Shown here piece by piece: positions 44,770-54,144 of a stretch of 64,000 bases of DNA (its first letter is position 1; every line of letters starts with the position of its first letter). The notes under the pieces were generated by a model. That model was not told the origin of the DNA. It did not search any database and saw nothing but the letters and a program-made list of their open reading frames with translations. This DNA comes from Rhizobium aethiopicum (lineage in GTDB: Bacteria > Pseudomonadota > Alphaproteobacteria > Rhizobiales > Rhizobiaceae): NCBI RefSeq assembly GCF_900094625.1, contig NZ_FMAJ01000010.1, positions 181,297 through 245,296 of the forward strand, in the 5' to 3' direction. Made by a program: the position numbers and the translations under genes.

Positions 44770-45539
44770 CAGAAATTGTCCTTGCGCCTGCGGATTTCAG
44801 CAAACACTTCCTCGTTCGTCTTGCCTTCCATGATCAGATTGCGGCGGATCGCCGGATCGGCGGCGCGCAGAAACGGATTGGTTTCCTTCTCCAGCCCCAG
44901 CGTCGTTGGAGCTGTGAATTTGCCATCGCCGCGCAAGGCCTCGATTTCGGTGAGGCGGCTCTTCAGTCGTTCGTTGTCCGGGTCTACAGTCAGTGCGAAG
45001 CGGGCGTTGGACAAGGTATATTCGTGGCCGAAATAGACGGCGGTCTCGTCCGGCAGCACCGCGAGCTTCTGCAGAGAATGCCACATGTCGGCGGCGGGGC
45101 GTTCCAACAGACGGCCGCAACCGAGCGCGAACAGGGTATCAGCGGCAAAGAGCAGCTTATCGTCGACGAAGTGATAGCAGATGTGACCGGCGGTGTGGCC
45201 GGGGGTCTCGATGACCTCCACCGCGTGATCGCCGAACAGGAAGCTGTCGCCATCGGCCATCGTCCGGTCGAGACCGGGAATGGCGATGGCCTCGTTGATC
45301 GGGCCGATGATCTCGCAACCGAACTGCTGCTTCAGCGCCAGGTTGGCGGCGACGTGATCGGTGTGGTGATGGGTGGTGAAGATGTGGGTGATCTTCCATC
45401 CGCGCCGTCTCGCCGCTTCCAGGATCGGCGCTTCCTCCGGCGCATCGATCGCAGCGGTAAATCCTGTCTCCGGATCGTGCACGAGCACGCCGAAATTGTC
45501 GGTGCGGCAGAGAAAAACATCTAACTCCAAAGGTTTCAT
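44769..45539 (-). CDS. gloB: Hydroxyacylglutathione hydrolase (glyoxalase II)
   Basis: 256 residues from ATG 45539 (KPLELDVFLCRTDNFGVLVHD). Metallo-beta-lactamase fold with binuclear site THHHTDHVA, TPGHTAGHICYH, FAADTLFALGCGRLLE and YFGHEYTLSN; C-terminal glutathione-binding helices NPFLRA. Cleaves S-lactoylglutathione in methylglyoxal detoxification. Divergent from the methyltransferase gene. Confidence 0.95.
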   Translation of the reverse strand: MKPLELDVFLCRTDNFGVLVHDPETGFTAAIDAPEEAPILEAARRRGWKITHIFTTHHHTDHVAANLALKQQFGCEIIGPINEAIAIPGLDRTMADGDSFLFGDHAVEVIETPGHTAGHICYHFVDDKLLFAADTLFALGCGRLLERPAADMWHSLQKLAVLPDETAVYFGHEYTLSNARFALTVDPDNERLKSRLTEIEALRGDGKFTAPTTLGLEKETNPFLRAADPAIRRNLIMEGKTNEEVFAEIRRRKDNF

Positions 45540-45628
45540 CTTCAAACTATCCCTTGTCCCACGACTCTCGCGGGAATGTAGAGAGTCCGGCCTTGAAGTC
45601 CAACCGGCCGCTGATAACATTTATCGCA

Positions 45629-46369
45629 ATGCACGCCGATATCGTCGACCTACGTCAGTTCTATCATTCCGACCTCGGGCGTTTTGCCGAGCAGTCGATC
45701 GCCATGGCGCTGTCATCGCTCTGGGTGCGCCTGCCGCAGGAACGCCTCATTGGTCTCGGTTATGCCGTGCCCTTCCTCGACCGTTTCCGGGCCGATACGG
45801 AACGCACCTTCGCCTTCATGCCGGCCGGACAGGGTGCGGTGAACTGGCCGATGGGCTCGCTGTCGTCGACGACGCTGATTTTCGATGAGGAACTGCCGCT
45901 GCCGGATTCCTCGATCGACCGGGTGCTGATGGTGCATTCGCTGGAATTCGCTGAAAGCCCGCGCGAGACGCTGAAGGAACTCTGGCGAGTGCTGGCGCCG
46001 GGCGGACGGCTTGTTATCGTGGTGCCGAACCGGCGCGGGGTCTGGGCCCGCATGGAGCACACGCCCTTCGGTTCGGGGCGGCCCTATTCCCGCGGTCAGC
46101 TGACGCATTTGCTGCGCGAGACCAATTTCACGCCGGGCGCGACTGCCGAAGCACTATTCTTTCCGCCGTCGAAACTCAGAACCATCCTGCGCCTTCGCCG
46201 TGCCTTTGAGCGAGTCGGCCGCACCTTATGGCCTGCTTTTTCGGGCGTCATCATCGTCGAGGCGCAGAAGCGGCTCTACCAGGGCCTGCCGGTCGCGGCG
46301 CGAGCCTCCCGCCGCGTCTTCGTGCCGGTTCTTGCGCCCCATGGGGTTCCCACAACCCGAAGTAGATGA
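45629..46369 (+). CDS. Class I SAM-dependent methyltransferase
   Basis: 246 residues from ATG 45629 (MHADIVDLRQFYHSDLGRFAE). Post-I acidic residue and motif region: LSSTTLIFDEELPLPDSSIDRVLMVHSLEFAESPRETLKELWRVLAPGGRLVIVVPNRRGVWARME. It belongs to the group found next to gloB in Rhizobiales. Substrate unknown. The classical GxGxG loop is weakly conserved (FMPAGQGAVNWP). Confidence 0.85.
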   Translation: MHADIVDLRQFYHSDLGRFAEQSIAMALSSLWVRLPQERLIGLGYAVPFLDRFRADTERTFAFMPAGQGAVNWPMGSLSSTTLIFDEELPLPDSSIDRVLMVHSLEFAESPRETLKELWRVLAPGGRLVIVVPNRRGVWARMEHTPFGSGRPYSRGQLTHLLRETNFTPGATAEALFFPPSKLRTILRLRRAFERVGRTLWPAFSGVIIVEAQKRLYQGLPVAARASRRVFVPVLAPHGVPTTRSR

Positions 46370-46493
46370 ATATTCGCCGGCGTACCTCTTTCTAATTGTG
46401 TCACGCCCATGCCTCTCGACAATAATCTCATTCCGCTTTAATGCCAGCAGGTGTTTTTACAGCCGTATTTCCCGGCGATTCCAAGGTCGACCC

Positions 46494-47603
46494 ATGAGCG
46501 TTGAGATGAGCAAGCCCGTTCCGCGTCCCGGTATTCTCGATATCGCATCCTATGTGCCGGGCAAGGAACATGCGCCGGGTGTCGCCCGCGTCTATAAGCT
46601 TTCCTCCAACGAAACGCCGCTTGGCGCCAGCCCGAAGGCGATAGAGGCCGTCAAGGCAGCTGCCGATAATTTGGGGCGATACCCCGACGGACAGGCGATC
46701 GAACTGCGCGAGGCGATCGCCGCTGTGCATGGCCTCAATCCGGCAAACATCCTATGTGGTAACGGTTCCGACGAACTGCTCGGTCTGCTCTGCCATGTCT
46801 ATCTCGGCGCCGGCGACGAAGGCATCATCACCGAGCACGGGTTCCTCGTCTACAAGATCCAGATCCAGGGTGCCGGCGCGACGCCCGTCGTCGTTAGGGA
46901 AAAGAACTATACCGTGGATGTCGACGCGATCCTTGCCGCGGTGACGGAAAGGACGAAGATCATTTTTATCGCCAATCCGGGCAATCCCACAGGCACCTAT
47001 GTTCCGGTCAGCGAGATCCGCCGTCTGCAGGCAGGACTGCCGAAACACGTCCTGCTCGTGCTCGATGCGGCCTATGCCGAATATGTGCGCCGCAACGACT
47101 ATGAGGCCGGCATCGAGGTCGTGTCCTCCAGCTCCAACGTAGTGATGACGCGCACCTTTTCGAAGGCCTATGGTCTTGCGGCGCTGCGTGTTGGCTGGAT
47201 GTATGCGCCCGCGGAGATCGTCGACGCGGTGAACCGGGTACGTGCTCCGTTCAACCTGAATGCGGCGGCGATCGCCGCCGGTGCCGCGGCCATCCGCGAC
47301 CAGGCCTTCGTTCAGCAGGCCGTCTCCTACAACCAGATGTGGGTGGAGACGCTTACGCAGGATCTCGAGGCGATCGGGCTGAAAGTGACGCCGTCGGTCG
47401 CCAATTTCGTCCTCATCCACTTTCCTGACATCGACGGCAAGCGCGCGGCCGATGCCGACGAACTTCTTACGAGCCGCGGCTACATCCTGCGCGCCGTGCG
47501 CAGCTACGGCTTTTCGAATGCACTGCGCATGAGCATCGGTCCCGAAGAGGCCAATCGCGGCGTGATTGCGGTACTCCGTGAATTCATGGGACGGCAAGCA
47601 TGA
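46494..47603 (+). CDS. hisC: Histidinol-phosphate aminotransferase (HisC-type)
   Basis: 369 residues from ATG 46494. PLP class II aminotransferase: KLSSNETPLGASPKAIEA, GNGSDELLGLLCHVYL, NPGNPTG and the PLP lysine in TRTFSKAYGLAALRVGW. HisC acts in histidine synthesis, and such copies next to tyrC often also use aromatic substrates (phenylalanine/tyrosine or arogenate routes). It overlaps tyrC by 4 bp, which fits a role in tyrosine/phenylalanine synthesis. Confidence 0.9.
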   Translation: MSVEMSKPVPRPGILDIASYVPGKEHAPGVARVYKLSSNETPLGASPKAIEAVKAAADNLGRYPDGQAIELREAIAAVHGLNPANILCGNGSDELLGLLCHVYLGAGDEGIITEHGFLVYKIQIQGAGATPVVVREKNYTVDVDAILAAVTERTKIIFIANPGNPTGTYVPVSEIRRLQAGLPKHVLLVLDAAYAEYVRRNDYEAGIEVVSSSSNVVMTRTFSKAYGLAALRVGWMYAPAEIVDAVNRVRAPFNLNAAAIAAGAAAIRDQAFVQQAVSYNQMWVETLTQDLEAIGLKVTPSVANFVLIHFPDIDGKRAADADELLTSRGYILRAVRSYGFSNALRMSIGPEEANRGVIAVLREFMGRQA

Positions 47604-48526
47604 GTGTGCTGTTCGACCGCATCGCGCTGATCGGCATCGGCCTGATCGGCTCGTCGCTCGCCCATGACATCAGGCGGCTTGGGCTCACGAAAGAGATCGT
47701 CGTCGCCACGCGCAGTGCCGATACGCTGAAGCGAGCGGAAGAGCTCGGCCTCGGCGACCGCTATACGACCTCTTCGGCCGATGCCGTCAGGGATGCCGAT
47801 CTCATCATCGTTTCGGTGCCGGTCGGCGCTTCGGAAAGCGTGGCGAAGGAAATCGCCATAAACCTCAAACCCGGGGCTGTTGTCACCGATGTCGGCTCCA
47901 CCAAAGCGTCGGTGATCGCGCAGATGCAGCCGCATATGCCCGACAACGTGCATTTCATCCCCGGCCACCCGCTGGCCGGCACGGAAAAATCCGGCCCGGA
48001 TGCCGGTTTCCCCGGCCTTTTCGAAGGCCGCTGGTGCATCTTCACGCCCGTTTCCGGCACCGACGAGACGGCGCTGAAGCGGCTGCGCGGCTTTTGGGAG
48101 GCGCTGGGCTCGAAGGTCGACGAAATGGATGCGGAACACCACGATAAGGTGCTCGCGATCGTCTCGCACCTGCCGCATATCATTGCCTACAATATCGTCG
48201 GCACCGCCGACGATCTGGAGACGGTGACGGAATCGGAAGTCATCAAATATTCCGCCTCCGGCTTTCGCGATTTCACCCGTCTTGCCGCCTCAGACCCGAC
48301 CATGTGGCGCGACGTCTGCCTGCACAATCGTGATGCAATCCTCGAAATGCTGGCGCGCTTCTCGGAGGATCTCGCCTATCTCCAGCGGGCGATACGCTGG
48401 GGTGAGGGCGACAAGATCTTTGAACTCTTTACCCGCACGCGCGCCATCCGCCGCTCGATCGTCCAGGCCGGCCAGGATGTCGACGCACCGGATTTCGGCC
48501 GCCCCCATCCGCTGGACAAGAAGTAG
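47600..48526 (+). CDS. tyrC: Prephenate/arogenate dehydrogenase family protein
   Basis: 308 residues. NAD(P)-binding GIGLIGSSLAHDIRR at about 10-24; prephenate dehydrogenase helices including GHPLAGTEKSGPDAGFPGLFEGRWCIFTP and VDEMDAEHHDKVLAIVSHLPHIIAY. Catalyses oxidative decarboxylation in tyrosine synthesis as cyclohexadienyl dehydrogenase. Start overlaps hisC; the GNAT gene follows 8 bp later. Confidence 0.92.
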   Translation: MSVLFDRIALIGIGLIGSSLAHDIRRLGLTKEIVVATRSADTLKRAEELGLGDRYTTSSADAVRDADLIIVSVPVGASESVAKEIAINLKPGAVVTDVGSTKASVIAQMQPHMPDNVHFIPGHPLAGTEKSGPDAGFPGLFEGRWCIFTPVSGTDETALKRLRGFWEALGSKVDEMDAEHHDKVLAIVSHLPHIIAYNIVGTADDLETVTESEVIKYSASGFRDFTRLAASDPTMWRDVCLHNRDAILEMLARFSEDLAYLQRAIRWGEGDKIFELFTRTRAIRRSIVQAGQDVDAPDFGRPHPLDKK

Positions 48527-48534
48527 CAGCCGCG

Positions 48535-48954
48535 ATGGTGGAGGTGGCGAGCGCACGCCAGACGGATATCGACTGGCTGGTGCGCGAGGATCCCAGTGCC
48601 GGCAAGGCTTGGGTGTCACGCTGCGTGGCGCTCGGCGAATATCTCGTCGCCAGGGAGGCCGGCGAGATCGTCGGCTTCCTGCGCTTCTCCCGCTTCTGGG
48701 GCAGGGTTCCCTATATGGAAATGATCCGCGTCCTTGCGGGCCATCGCCGGTCGGGCGTCGGCACCGCGCTGTTTCTCGGCTGGGAAGAGGCGATGCGCGG
48801 TGAGGGCGCTCGCCTGTTGATGACATCGAGCGAATGCGATGAGAGCCGTCCCCAGGACTGGCATCGCCGCAACGGATTTATCGAAACCGGTGCAATCGAG
48901 CTGCCCGGCCTGCAATCGGTGCCTGAAGTGTTTTTCATCAAACGGATCGGCTAG
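48535..48954 (+). CDS. GNAT family N-acetyltransferase
   Basis: 139 residues. Acetyl-CoA site motif A: MIRVLAGHRRSGVGTALFLGWEEAMRGEGA; motif B in SECDESRPQDWHRRNGFIETGAIELPG. Substrate unknown. Last gene of the hisC-tyrC group on the same strand. Confidence 0.82.
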   Translation: MVEVASARQTDIDWLVREDPSAGKAWVSRCVALGEYLVAREAGEIVGFLRFSRFWGRVPYMEMIRVLAGHRRSGVGTALFLGWEEAMRGEGARLLMTSSECDESRPQDWHRRNGFIETGAIELPGLQSVPEVFFIKRIG

Positions 48955-48960
48955 ACCTTT

Positions 48961-48989
48961 CCCGGTCAGCATGAATCATTCTGACGGGG
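48961..48989. terminator. Hairpin between GNAT and DUF2125 genes
   Basis: GTCAG / CTGAC 5-bp stem extended by CCC/GGG across one mismatch, 11-base loop; it lies between two convergent stops 49 bp apart. No T tract, so function is tentative. Confidence 0.35.
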
Positions 48990-49003
48990 ACAGGCTCCAC
49001 ACC

Positions 49004-50020
49004 CTAGATCGGCGGGATCTGCCCGAGCGGGATGAAGCCGCTGACAGTGGCGTTGCCGCGGTCGACGACGAGATCGACGGAGACCTTGTCGCCGCCGCCG
49101 GCGAGCGCCTTCAGCATCTTCGTCACCGTGTTGACGGTCGAGGCGAGATCCGGAAACGCCTGTTTCAGGCTGTCGCCCCACGGGCCGAGCCGTTCGATCT
49201 CCAGTTTGAACTTGCCGGAGAGGAGGCCCCGTTCGTCGAAGGAGAACGGACCGGTCAGCGTCATCACCTTGCCGTCGCCGATATCGGCAACGATACGGCG
49301 CAATTCACCGGCAGAACCATTGAGGCCGTTCGGATCGCTGCCGTCGATCAGGCCGGCCTTGCCTGCGATGGTGAGATCGATGCTGGCCGACAATTTCGGA
49401 AAGATTTGCGGCCAGTCCTTGATCGCCGTATTCGCGTCCTGCACCGAGATCGCACCGTCGAGATCGGCGCCGTTCTGGCGCAGGTGAATTTCCGTGCGGG
49501 CCGCATCGAAGCTGATGGTCTGACCGGTATAGGAGGAGACCGCCGTCGCCTTCAGCCCGTCGATGACGGTCGAGCTGCGGTCGATGCCCTTCAGCCTGGT
49601 CGTCAGGCTCGCCTGCAGATCTGCCCACTGGGCCGAAATCGACAGGCCGTTGGTGGTGCGGATCTCGGCCGGCGAATCGAGTTCCCAGACGATATTGCCG
49701 GGCGCATAGACCTGGGCGGCCGAGCGCAATGCCCCGAAGGTGGCGGAGACGCCGTTGACGTTGTCATCGACGTCGATCTTGGAGCAGAACAAGCCGATGC
49801 GGAAAGGATAGCCGCGGAATTCGATATCGGAGCACTCGCCGCTGACGCCGGCCTGGTCGCGCGGCGCGATGGCTTTCAGCACCGTGGTCTTCAATGCCGA
49901 GGCCGCGTAGAACCAGCCGCCGGTATAAAGCGCAACCACCAGGAGGATGCCTCCGCCCAGCAACCAGAATTTCTTGCTACTGCCGGGTTGGCTGCTGCCG
50001 GATCGGCTTGACGCTGCCAT
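49004..50020 (-). CDS. DUF2125 membrane-anchored protein
   Basis: 338 residues from ATG 50020, with GGAGAACATC upstream. Short Ser-rich cytoplasmic start, one membrane segment (FWLLGGGILLVVALYTGGWFYAASAL, about 18-43), then a periplasmic DUF2125 domain (SDIEFRGYPFRIGLFC, GPFSFDERGLLSGKFKLEIERLGPWGDSLKQAFP). The domain resembles AsmA/TamB-like strands in character. Function unknown. Confidence 0.85.
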   Translation of the reverse strand: MAASSRSGSSQPGSSKKFWLLGGGILLVVALYTGGWFYAASALKTTVLKAIAPRDQAGVSGECSDIEFRGYPFRIGLFCSKIDVDDNVNGVSATFGALRSAAQVYAPGNIVWELDSPAEIRTTNGLSISAQWADLQASLTTRLKGIDRSSTVIDGLKATAVSSYTGQTISFDAARTEIHLRQNGADLDGAISVQDANTAIKDWPQIFPKLSASIDLTIAGKAGLIDGSDPNGLNGSAGELRRIVADIGDGKVMTLTGPFSFDERGLLSGKFKLEIERLGPWGDSLKQAFPDLASTVNTVTKMLKALAGGGDKVSVDLVVDRGNATVSGFIPLGQIPPI

Positions 50021-50071
50021 GATGTTCTCCAATGGTGGGTTGTAGAAAGTAATTCCGGTCTGGCGTGCGAT

Positions 50072-50602
50072 ATGGACGAATTTTGGGTGTTTGGCTACGG
50101 CTCGCTTATGTGGAATCCGGGCTTCGAGTTTCTGGAACGGGCAGAGGCTCTGGTGCATGGCTACAGGCGTTCGCTGTGCGTTCGCTCCTTCGTTCATCGC
50201 GGCACGCGCGATAATCCCGGCCTCGTTCTCGGGCTCGACAGGGGCGGGGCCTGCCGCGGCATGGCGTTCCGTATTTCGCCGGGAAAATGGGACGAGGTGA
50301 TCGATTATCTCCGCGCCCGCGAACTCGTCACCAATGTCTATCTGGAGCGCCGCGTCAGGCTGCAGTTTGCCGGCGGTCGCCGAATGGAGGCGGTTACCTA
50401 CGTCGCTGATCGGGGCCACGAGCAATATGCCGGTACGGTGGATGCGCTTGCGGCCGCGCGGGTGGTGAACGAGGCCAGGGGGCAGTCAGGCCCGAACGAT
50501 GCTTATGTCTTCAATACGCTTGCGCACCTAAAACAGATGGGCATTCGCGACCCGTGGCTGGAGCAGGTCGGCAACGAGGTCGAGCGGCTGCGGGCTGGCT
50601 GA
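50072..50602 (+). CDS. Gamma-glutamylcyclotransferase (ChaC-like)
   Basis: 176 residues. ChaC/GGCT-like motif FGYGSLMWNPGF at 7-18, catalytic Glu in the YLRARELV region and YVADRGHEQYAG. Family enzymes split glutathione into 5-oxoproline and Cys-Gly. It abuts the plsC stop without a gap. Confidence 0.9.
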   Translation: MDEFWVFGYGSLMWNPGFEFLERAEALVHGYRRSLCVRSFVHRGTRDNPGLVLGLDRGGACRGMAFRISPGKWDEVIDYLRARELVTNVYLERRVRLQFAGGRRMEAVTYVADRGHEQYAGTVDALAAARVVNEARGQSGPNDAYVFNTLAHLKQMGIRDPWLEQVGNEVERLRAG

Positions 50603-51400
50603 TCAGGCCGTCGCCGCCTTCACTTTGCGCAGCTCGGCCAGCCGAGTAACCGCTGTTGGCGGCAACGGCAGATGCGGATTACGGTCGACGGTGTCGAGCA
50701 GGAGCTCGTCGCTTGCCCGCTCCGTTACCTCGATCAGATGCGCGAAGAAGGCGTCCGGATCCATTCCAGGCATGATCGCCGGCAGGATCCTCACCTTGAA
50801 GTGGCCGGGATAGCGACGGATGCTCCGCCGCGGCCAAAAGAGGCCGGGATGCATGGCCACCGGCACGACGGGAATGCCAAGGTCGCGGTACATGCGGGCG
50901 ATGCCGTATTTATAAAGAGGCTCCGCGCCCGGCGGGCGGCGCGTTCCCTCAGGATAGATGATGAGCTGCCGGCCGGTCGCGAGCTCTTCTTTCGTGCGTT
51001 TCAGCACGTCCACCATCACCTTGCCGCGGGCGCCGCGATCGACCGGGATCATTCGCTGCTTCTTCGCATACCAGCCAAAGAGCGGGATCCACATGAGCTC
51101 ACGCTTCAGGATGTAGACCGGGTCCTTAAGCTTGGGCAGCAGCGCATAGGTGTCCCAGAAGGACTGGTGCTTCGGCGCCAGGATGTAGCTGCCATCAGGC
51201 AGGTTCTCCAACCCCTCGATCTCAAAAGTCGTGCCGACGATCACCCGCATCAGCCAATGGTTGGAGCGCGCCCAGTTCTTCGGGATCGCGTAGGCCGTCA
51301 GCCGCGGCACCACGAAATAATAGGGCGAGAGCACGATCATTCGGATGATCAGGTTGACGTAGAAGATCGTGTTGAAGAGAACGGAACGCAGGGCGATCAT
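50603..51400 (-). CDS. plsC: 1-acyl-sn-glycerol-3-phosphate acyltransferase
   Basis: 265 residues. N-terminal membrane segment (IFYVNLIIRMIVLSPYYFVVP), acyltransferase motif I KHQSFWDTYAL (HX4D), motif III IYPEGTRRPPGAEP. Makes phosphatidic acid from lysophosphatidic acid. Directly tail-to-tail with the ChaC-like gene. Confidence 0.93.
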   Translation of the reverse strand: MIALRSVLFNTIFYVNLIIRMIVLSPYYFVVPRLTAYAIPKNWARSNHWLMRVIVGTTFEIEGLENLPDGSYILAPKHQSFWDTYALLPKLKDPVYILKRELMWIPLFGWYAKKQRMIPVDRGARGKVMVDVLKRTKEELATGRQLIIYPEGTRRPPGAEPLYKYGIARMYRDLGIPVVPVAMHPGLFWPRRSIRRYPGHFKVRILPAIMPGMDPDAFFAHLIEVTERASDELLLDTVDRNPHLPLPPTAVTRLAELRKVKAATA

Positions 51401-51488
51401 AAAAACTTTCCCGAGGCATGCTCATGCGACCGGCCTACACGATATTGCCGGCCATAAAAAGCGTTTGATGCCGCCCCGATGGAAAAGC

Positions 51489-52205
51489 TCAGTTTGAAGC
51501 GGATACACTCGCCGAGCGCAGTCCGGTATGACGGCCGAAGCCGGTAATGTTGCGGGCGCCGGCCAGCAGCAGCTTTGCATATTCGGCGAGCATGACCCGC
51601 ATCGCGTTCGGATCGGTAAACCAGTTGCGGGTCTTCAAATCCGAATTGACCACCGGATAGGCGATGAACTCGATGTCCGGATCGACATAGGAGAGCTCTG
51701 CGAGGCTCCGCGGCATATGATAATTGTTGGTGACGACGAGGACGCTTCTGTATCCCTTGGCGTGGATCCAATTGGAGGTCTCCTCGGCGTTGCCGATCGT
51801 GTCTATCGCGTCATGGCCGATATCGACGCAGCAGGAGAAAAGATCGGCCGAACCTTGCGTCATCTTGCGGATTTGCGCCGGCGTCGTCGTCGGGTGGACA
51901 CCCGAGATCAGCAGCCGTTTGCCAGCGCCCTTCTGCAACAGTTCTACGGCCTGATCGATGCGCTGGTAGCCGCCTGTCAGCACGACGATCGCATCCGCCT
52001 TCGGCTCCACCGGGGGTTTAAGCGTTGTCACGGAATCGGCAAACCGCAGGAAGCCGCCGAATACCAGGGCGATCGCCAGGACGCAGCCAAAGCCGCCCCA
52101 GCGCAGCAGGCGGCGGATCGGGCCGCGCCGCGGCGGCAGGCCTGCCGGACGATCAAGCTCCGGGTCCTGGCGAATCGGGTTGCGTGTCGTATCGCCCATG
52201 GTCAT
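51489..52205 (-). CDS. YdcF/DUF218 family membrane protein
   Basis: 238 residues (ATG 52199 also possible). Cytoplasmic Arg/Pro-rich start, one membrane segment (GGFGCVLAIALVFGGFLRF, about 37-55), then DUF218: AIVVLTGGYQRIDQAVELLQKGAGKRLLISGVHP, GNAEETSNWI, LVVTNNYHMPRSLAEL. Members such as SanA/YdcF/ElyC take part in envelope maintenance. Upstream of plsC on the same strand. Confidence 0.88.
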   Translation of the reverse strand: MTMGDTTRNPIRQDPELDRPAGLPPRRGPIRRLLRWGGFGCVLAIALVFGGFLRFADSVTTLKPPVEPKADAIVVLTGGYQRIDQAVELLQKGAGKRLLISGVHPTTTPAQIRKMTQGSADLFSCCVDIGHDAIDTIGNAEETSNWIHAKGYRSVLVVTNNYHMPRSLAELSYVDPDIEFIAYPVVNSDLKTRNWFTDPNAMRVMLAEYAKLLLAGARNITGFGRHTGLRSASVSASN

Positions 52206-52272
52206 GAATCGTGATTATACGCTGATTGCGGCGCGGAACAGACGCTTTCACGATAAAACGGCATAGCCATGA

Positions 52273-53286
52273 TCAACTTGCGATGCCGTCGGTGCGTGTC
52301 GGATCCGAACGCAACGTATCGATTTCATAGATCGTCCGCATGACGGTCAGCCGCGCCGTGACGGTCGTCAAGAGCGCGATGACGATCATCGTCGCGAAGA
52401 TGCCGGCATAACCGAGCACGCCGACGGAGAAGGTGCCGAACAGTGCGGTCGCCTGATCCGTTTCCGGCGTCGCAAGCGTGCGGCTCTGCCAGAAGCCGGC
52501 GGTAGCGAAGAAAAGAGCGGCAAGCGCGCTGCCGATCGCCGAGCCCTTGAGGCTGATCTTCAGGAAATGTTTCTGAAATTCGGTGGCAACGAAGGAGCTC
52601 TCGGCGCCGACGAAATGCAACACTTCGACAATGTGGCGGTTGCCCGACAGCGCGCCGCGCGTCGCGAAGACGACGGTGAGCACCATTGCCGAGAAGACCA
52701 GGAGCAGGACGCCGGTGCCGATCAGCACCGTCGTGTGCGCCATGGAGACCAGCCGGTCGACCCAGGTGCGATGATCGTCAAGGCTCGCCTGCGGGATGCT
52801 GTCCTTCAGGAGGCTCCGCATCGCATCGAAATCCGGCGGATTGCTTTCGTCGATGGTGATGACGACGAGGCGGGGAACCGGCAGATCCTTGAGATCGAGA
52901 CCGGGGCCGAGCCAGGGTTCGAGCAGACGGGCGGTGGCGGCCTCGTCGACGATCTGGCCGCTTTTGGTGCCGACGAATGTCAGCGCCAGGTCGCGGGCCT
53001 GCGTCAGCGCCTTTTCCATGTCGAGATTGTCATCCGGCTTGATCTGGATGGTGATCTCGCGGGAAATCTGGCTTTCCCAGCTTGCCGCCGTCGAACGCAC
53101 CATGCTGACGCCGCCGAGCGTCAGGCAGGCGAGAAAGGCCATGATCGATATCACCACCATCAGGGCGTTGCCCTGAATATTGAAGGGCGGCAGGATCGGA
53201 GCGGTCGGACGCACGCGCATTTCCGGCCGCTTCTGCTCGGTTTTATCAGGCACCATTTGTCGGTTTCTGGATGGGGGCTCAGTCAT
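52273..53286 (-). CDS. ftsX: Cell-division ABC permease FtsX
   Basis: 337 residues. First membrane segment at about 42-62, long periplasmic loop to about 185, then three segments (about 190-215, 240-262, 290-312), as in FtsX. It begins within the ftsE reading frame (8-bp overlap). FtsEX controls peptidoglycan hydrolases at division. Confidence 0.92.
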   Translation of the reverse strand: MTEPPSRNRQMVPDKTEQKRPEMRVRPTAPILPPFNIQGNALMVVISIMAFLACLTLGGVSMVRSTAASWESQISREITIQIKPDDNLDMEKALTQARDLALTFVGTKSGQIVDEAATARLLEPWLGPGLDLKDLPVPRLVVITIDESNPPDFDAMRSLLKDSIPQASLDDHRTWVDRLVSMAHTTVLIGTGVLLLVFSAMVLTVVFATRGALSGNRHIVEVLHFVGAESSFVATEFQKHFLKISLKGSAIGSALAALFFATAGFWQSRTLATPETDQATALFGTFSVGVLGYAGIFATMIVIALLTTVTARLTVMRTIYEIDTLRSDPTRTDGIAS

Positions 53287-53938
53287 AGATATCGAGGTGC
53301 CCCCCCGAAAGGATCATGCGGCGGGCTTCCACCTGCTCCATCAGCGCCAGGTCGTGAGTGGCGATCACGACTGCTGTGCCGAGCCGGTTCAGCTCAAGGA
53401 AAAGATTGAGCAAGCGCCGGGCCATCGGCGGGTCGACATTGCCAGTGGGTTCGTCGGCCAGCAGGACTTCCGGGCGGTCCATCAGGGCGCGGGCGATGGC
53501 AGCGCGCTGCTTTTCGCCGCCAGAAAGGACCGGCGGCAGCACGTTGATGCGTTCGCCGAGACCGACCCACTTCAACAGCTCCAGCACGTCGGTCTTGTAG
53601 GAGCTTTCCTCCTTGCCGCGCACACGCAGCGGCAGGGCGACATTTTCATAGGTTGTGAGATGGTCGAGGAGGCGGAAGTCCTGGAAGACGATGCCGACAC
53701 GGCGGCGCAGCAGCGGCAATTCGGAACGGGGAATTTCGGAAATATCGCGGCCGAACATGCGGATCAGGCCGCGCGTCGGCTGCAGTGACATGAAGAGCAG
53801 CCGCAGAAGCGAGGTCTTGCCGGCCCCCGACGGGCCTGTCAGGAACTGAAAGGATTTCTTCGGGATGTCGAAGGTCAGGTCCCGGAGGATTTCCGGGCCC
53901 ATGCCATAGCGCAAACCGACATTCTCGAAGTGGATCAA
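53279..53938 (-). CDS. ftsE: Cell-division ATP-binding protein FtsE
   Basis: 219 residues from a TTG at 53938, giving the family start (I)HFENVGLRYG; the frame runs further upstream with no good ATG. Walker A GPSGAGKTS, signature LSGGEKQRAAIARAL, Walker B VLLADEPTGNVDP, switch His THDLALME. Pairs with FtsX. The exact start is uncertain because no strong ribosome site is visible. Confidence 0.9.
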   Translation of the reverse strand: MIHFENVGLRYGMGPEILRDLTFDIPKKSFQFLTGPSGAGKTSLLRLLFMSLQPTRGLIRMFGRDISEIPRSELPLLRRRVGIVFQDFRLLDHLTTYENVALPLRVRGKEESSYKTDVLELLKWVGLGERINVLPPVLSGGEKQRAAIARALMDRPEVLLADEPTGNVDPPMARRLLNLFLELNRLGTAVVIATHDLALMEQVEARRMILSGGHLDIYD

Positions 53939-54144
53939 CGGGCAGCTCAGTCTGTTCTTGGTTTCACTGCGTGACTTGTTAACCAACACCGTTAACAGCC
54001 GGTAAATTTTGCCGGAAAGACGCCCGTTTGATGGCAATCTTTGCGAAGCATTAACCATTAAAATTTACGACTGAGGAGGATTCGTTTCAATGCCAAGATT
54101 ACCACTGGCATCGAAACCATGTGGACATCTGCGAGGCAGCCACC

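Noticed and set aside
53980..54065. TTAA repeats between ftsE and the divergent gene, possible CtrA boxes
   Set aside because: Spacings between TTAA elements are nine and three bases, not the seven of the CtrA consensus.
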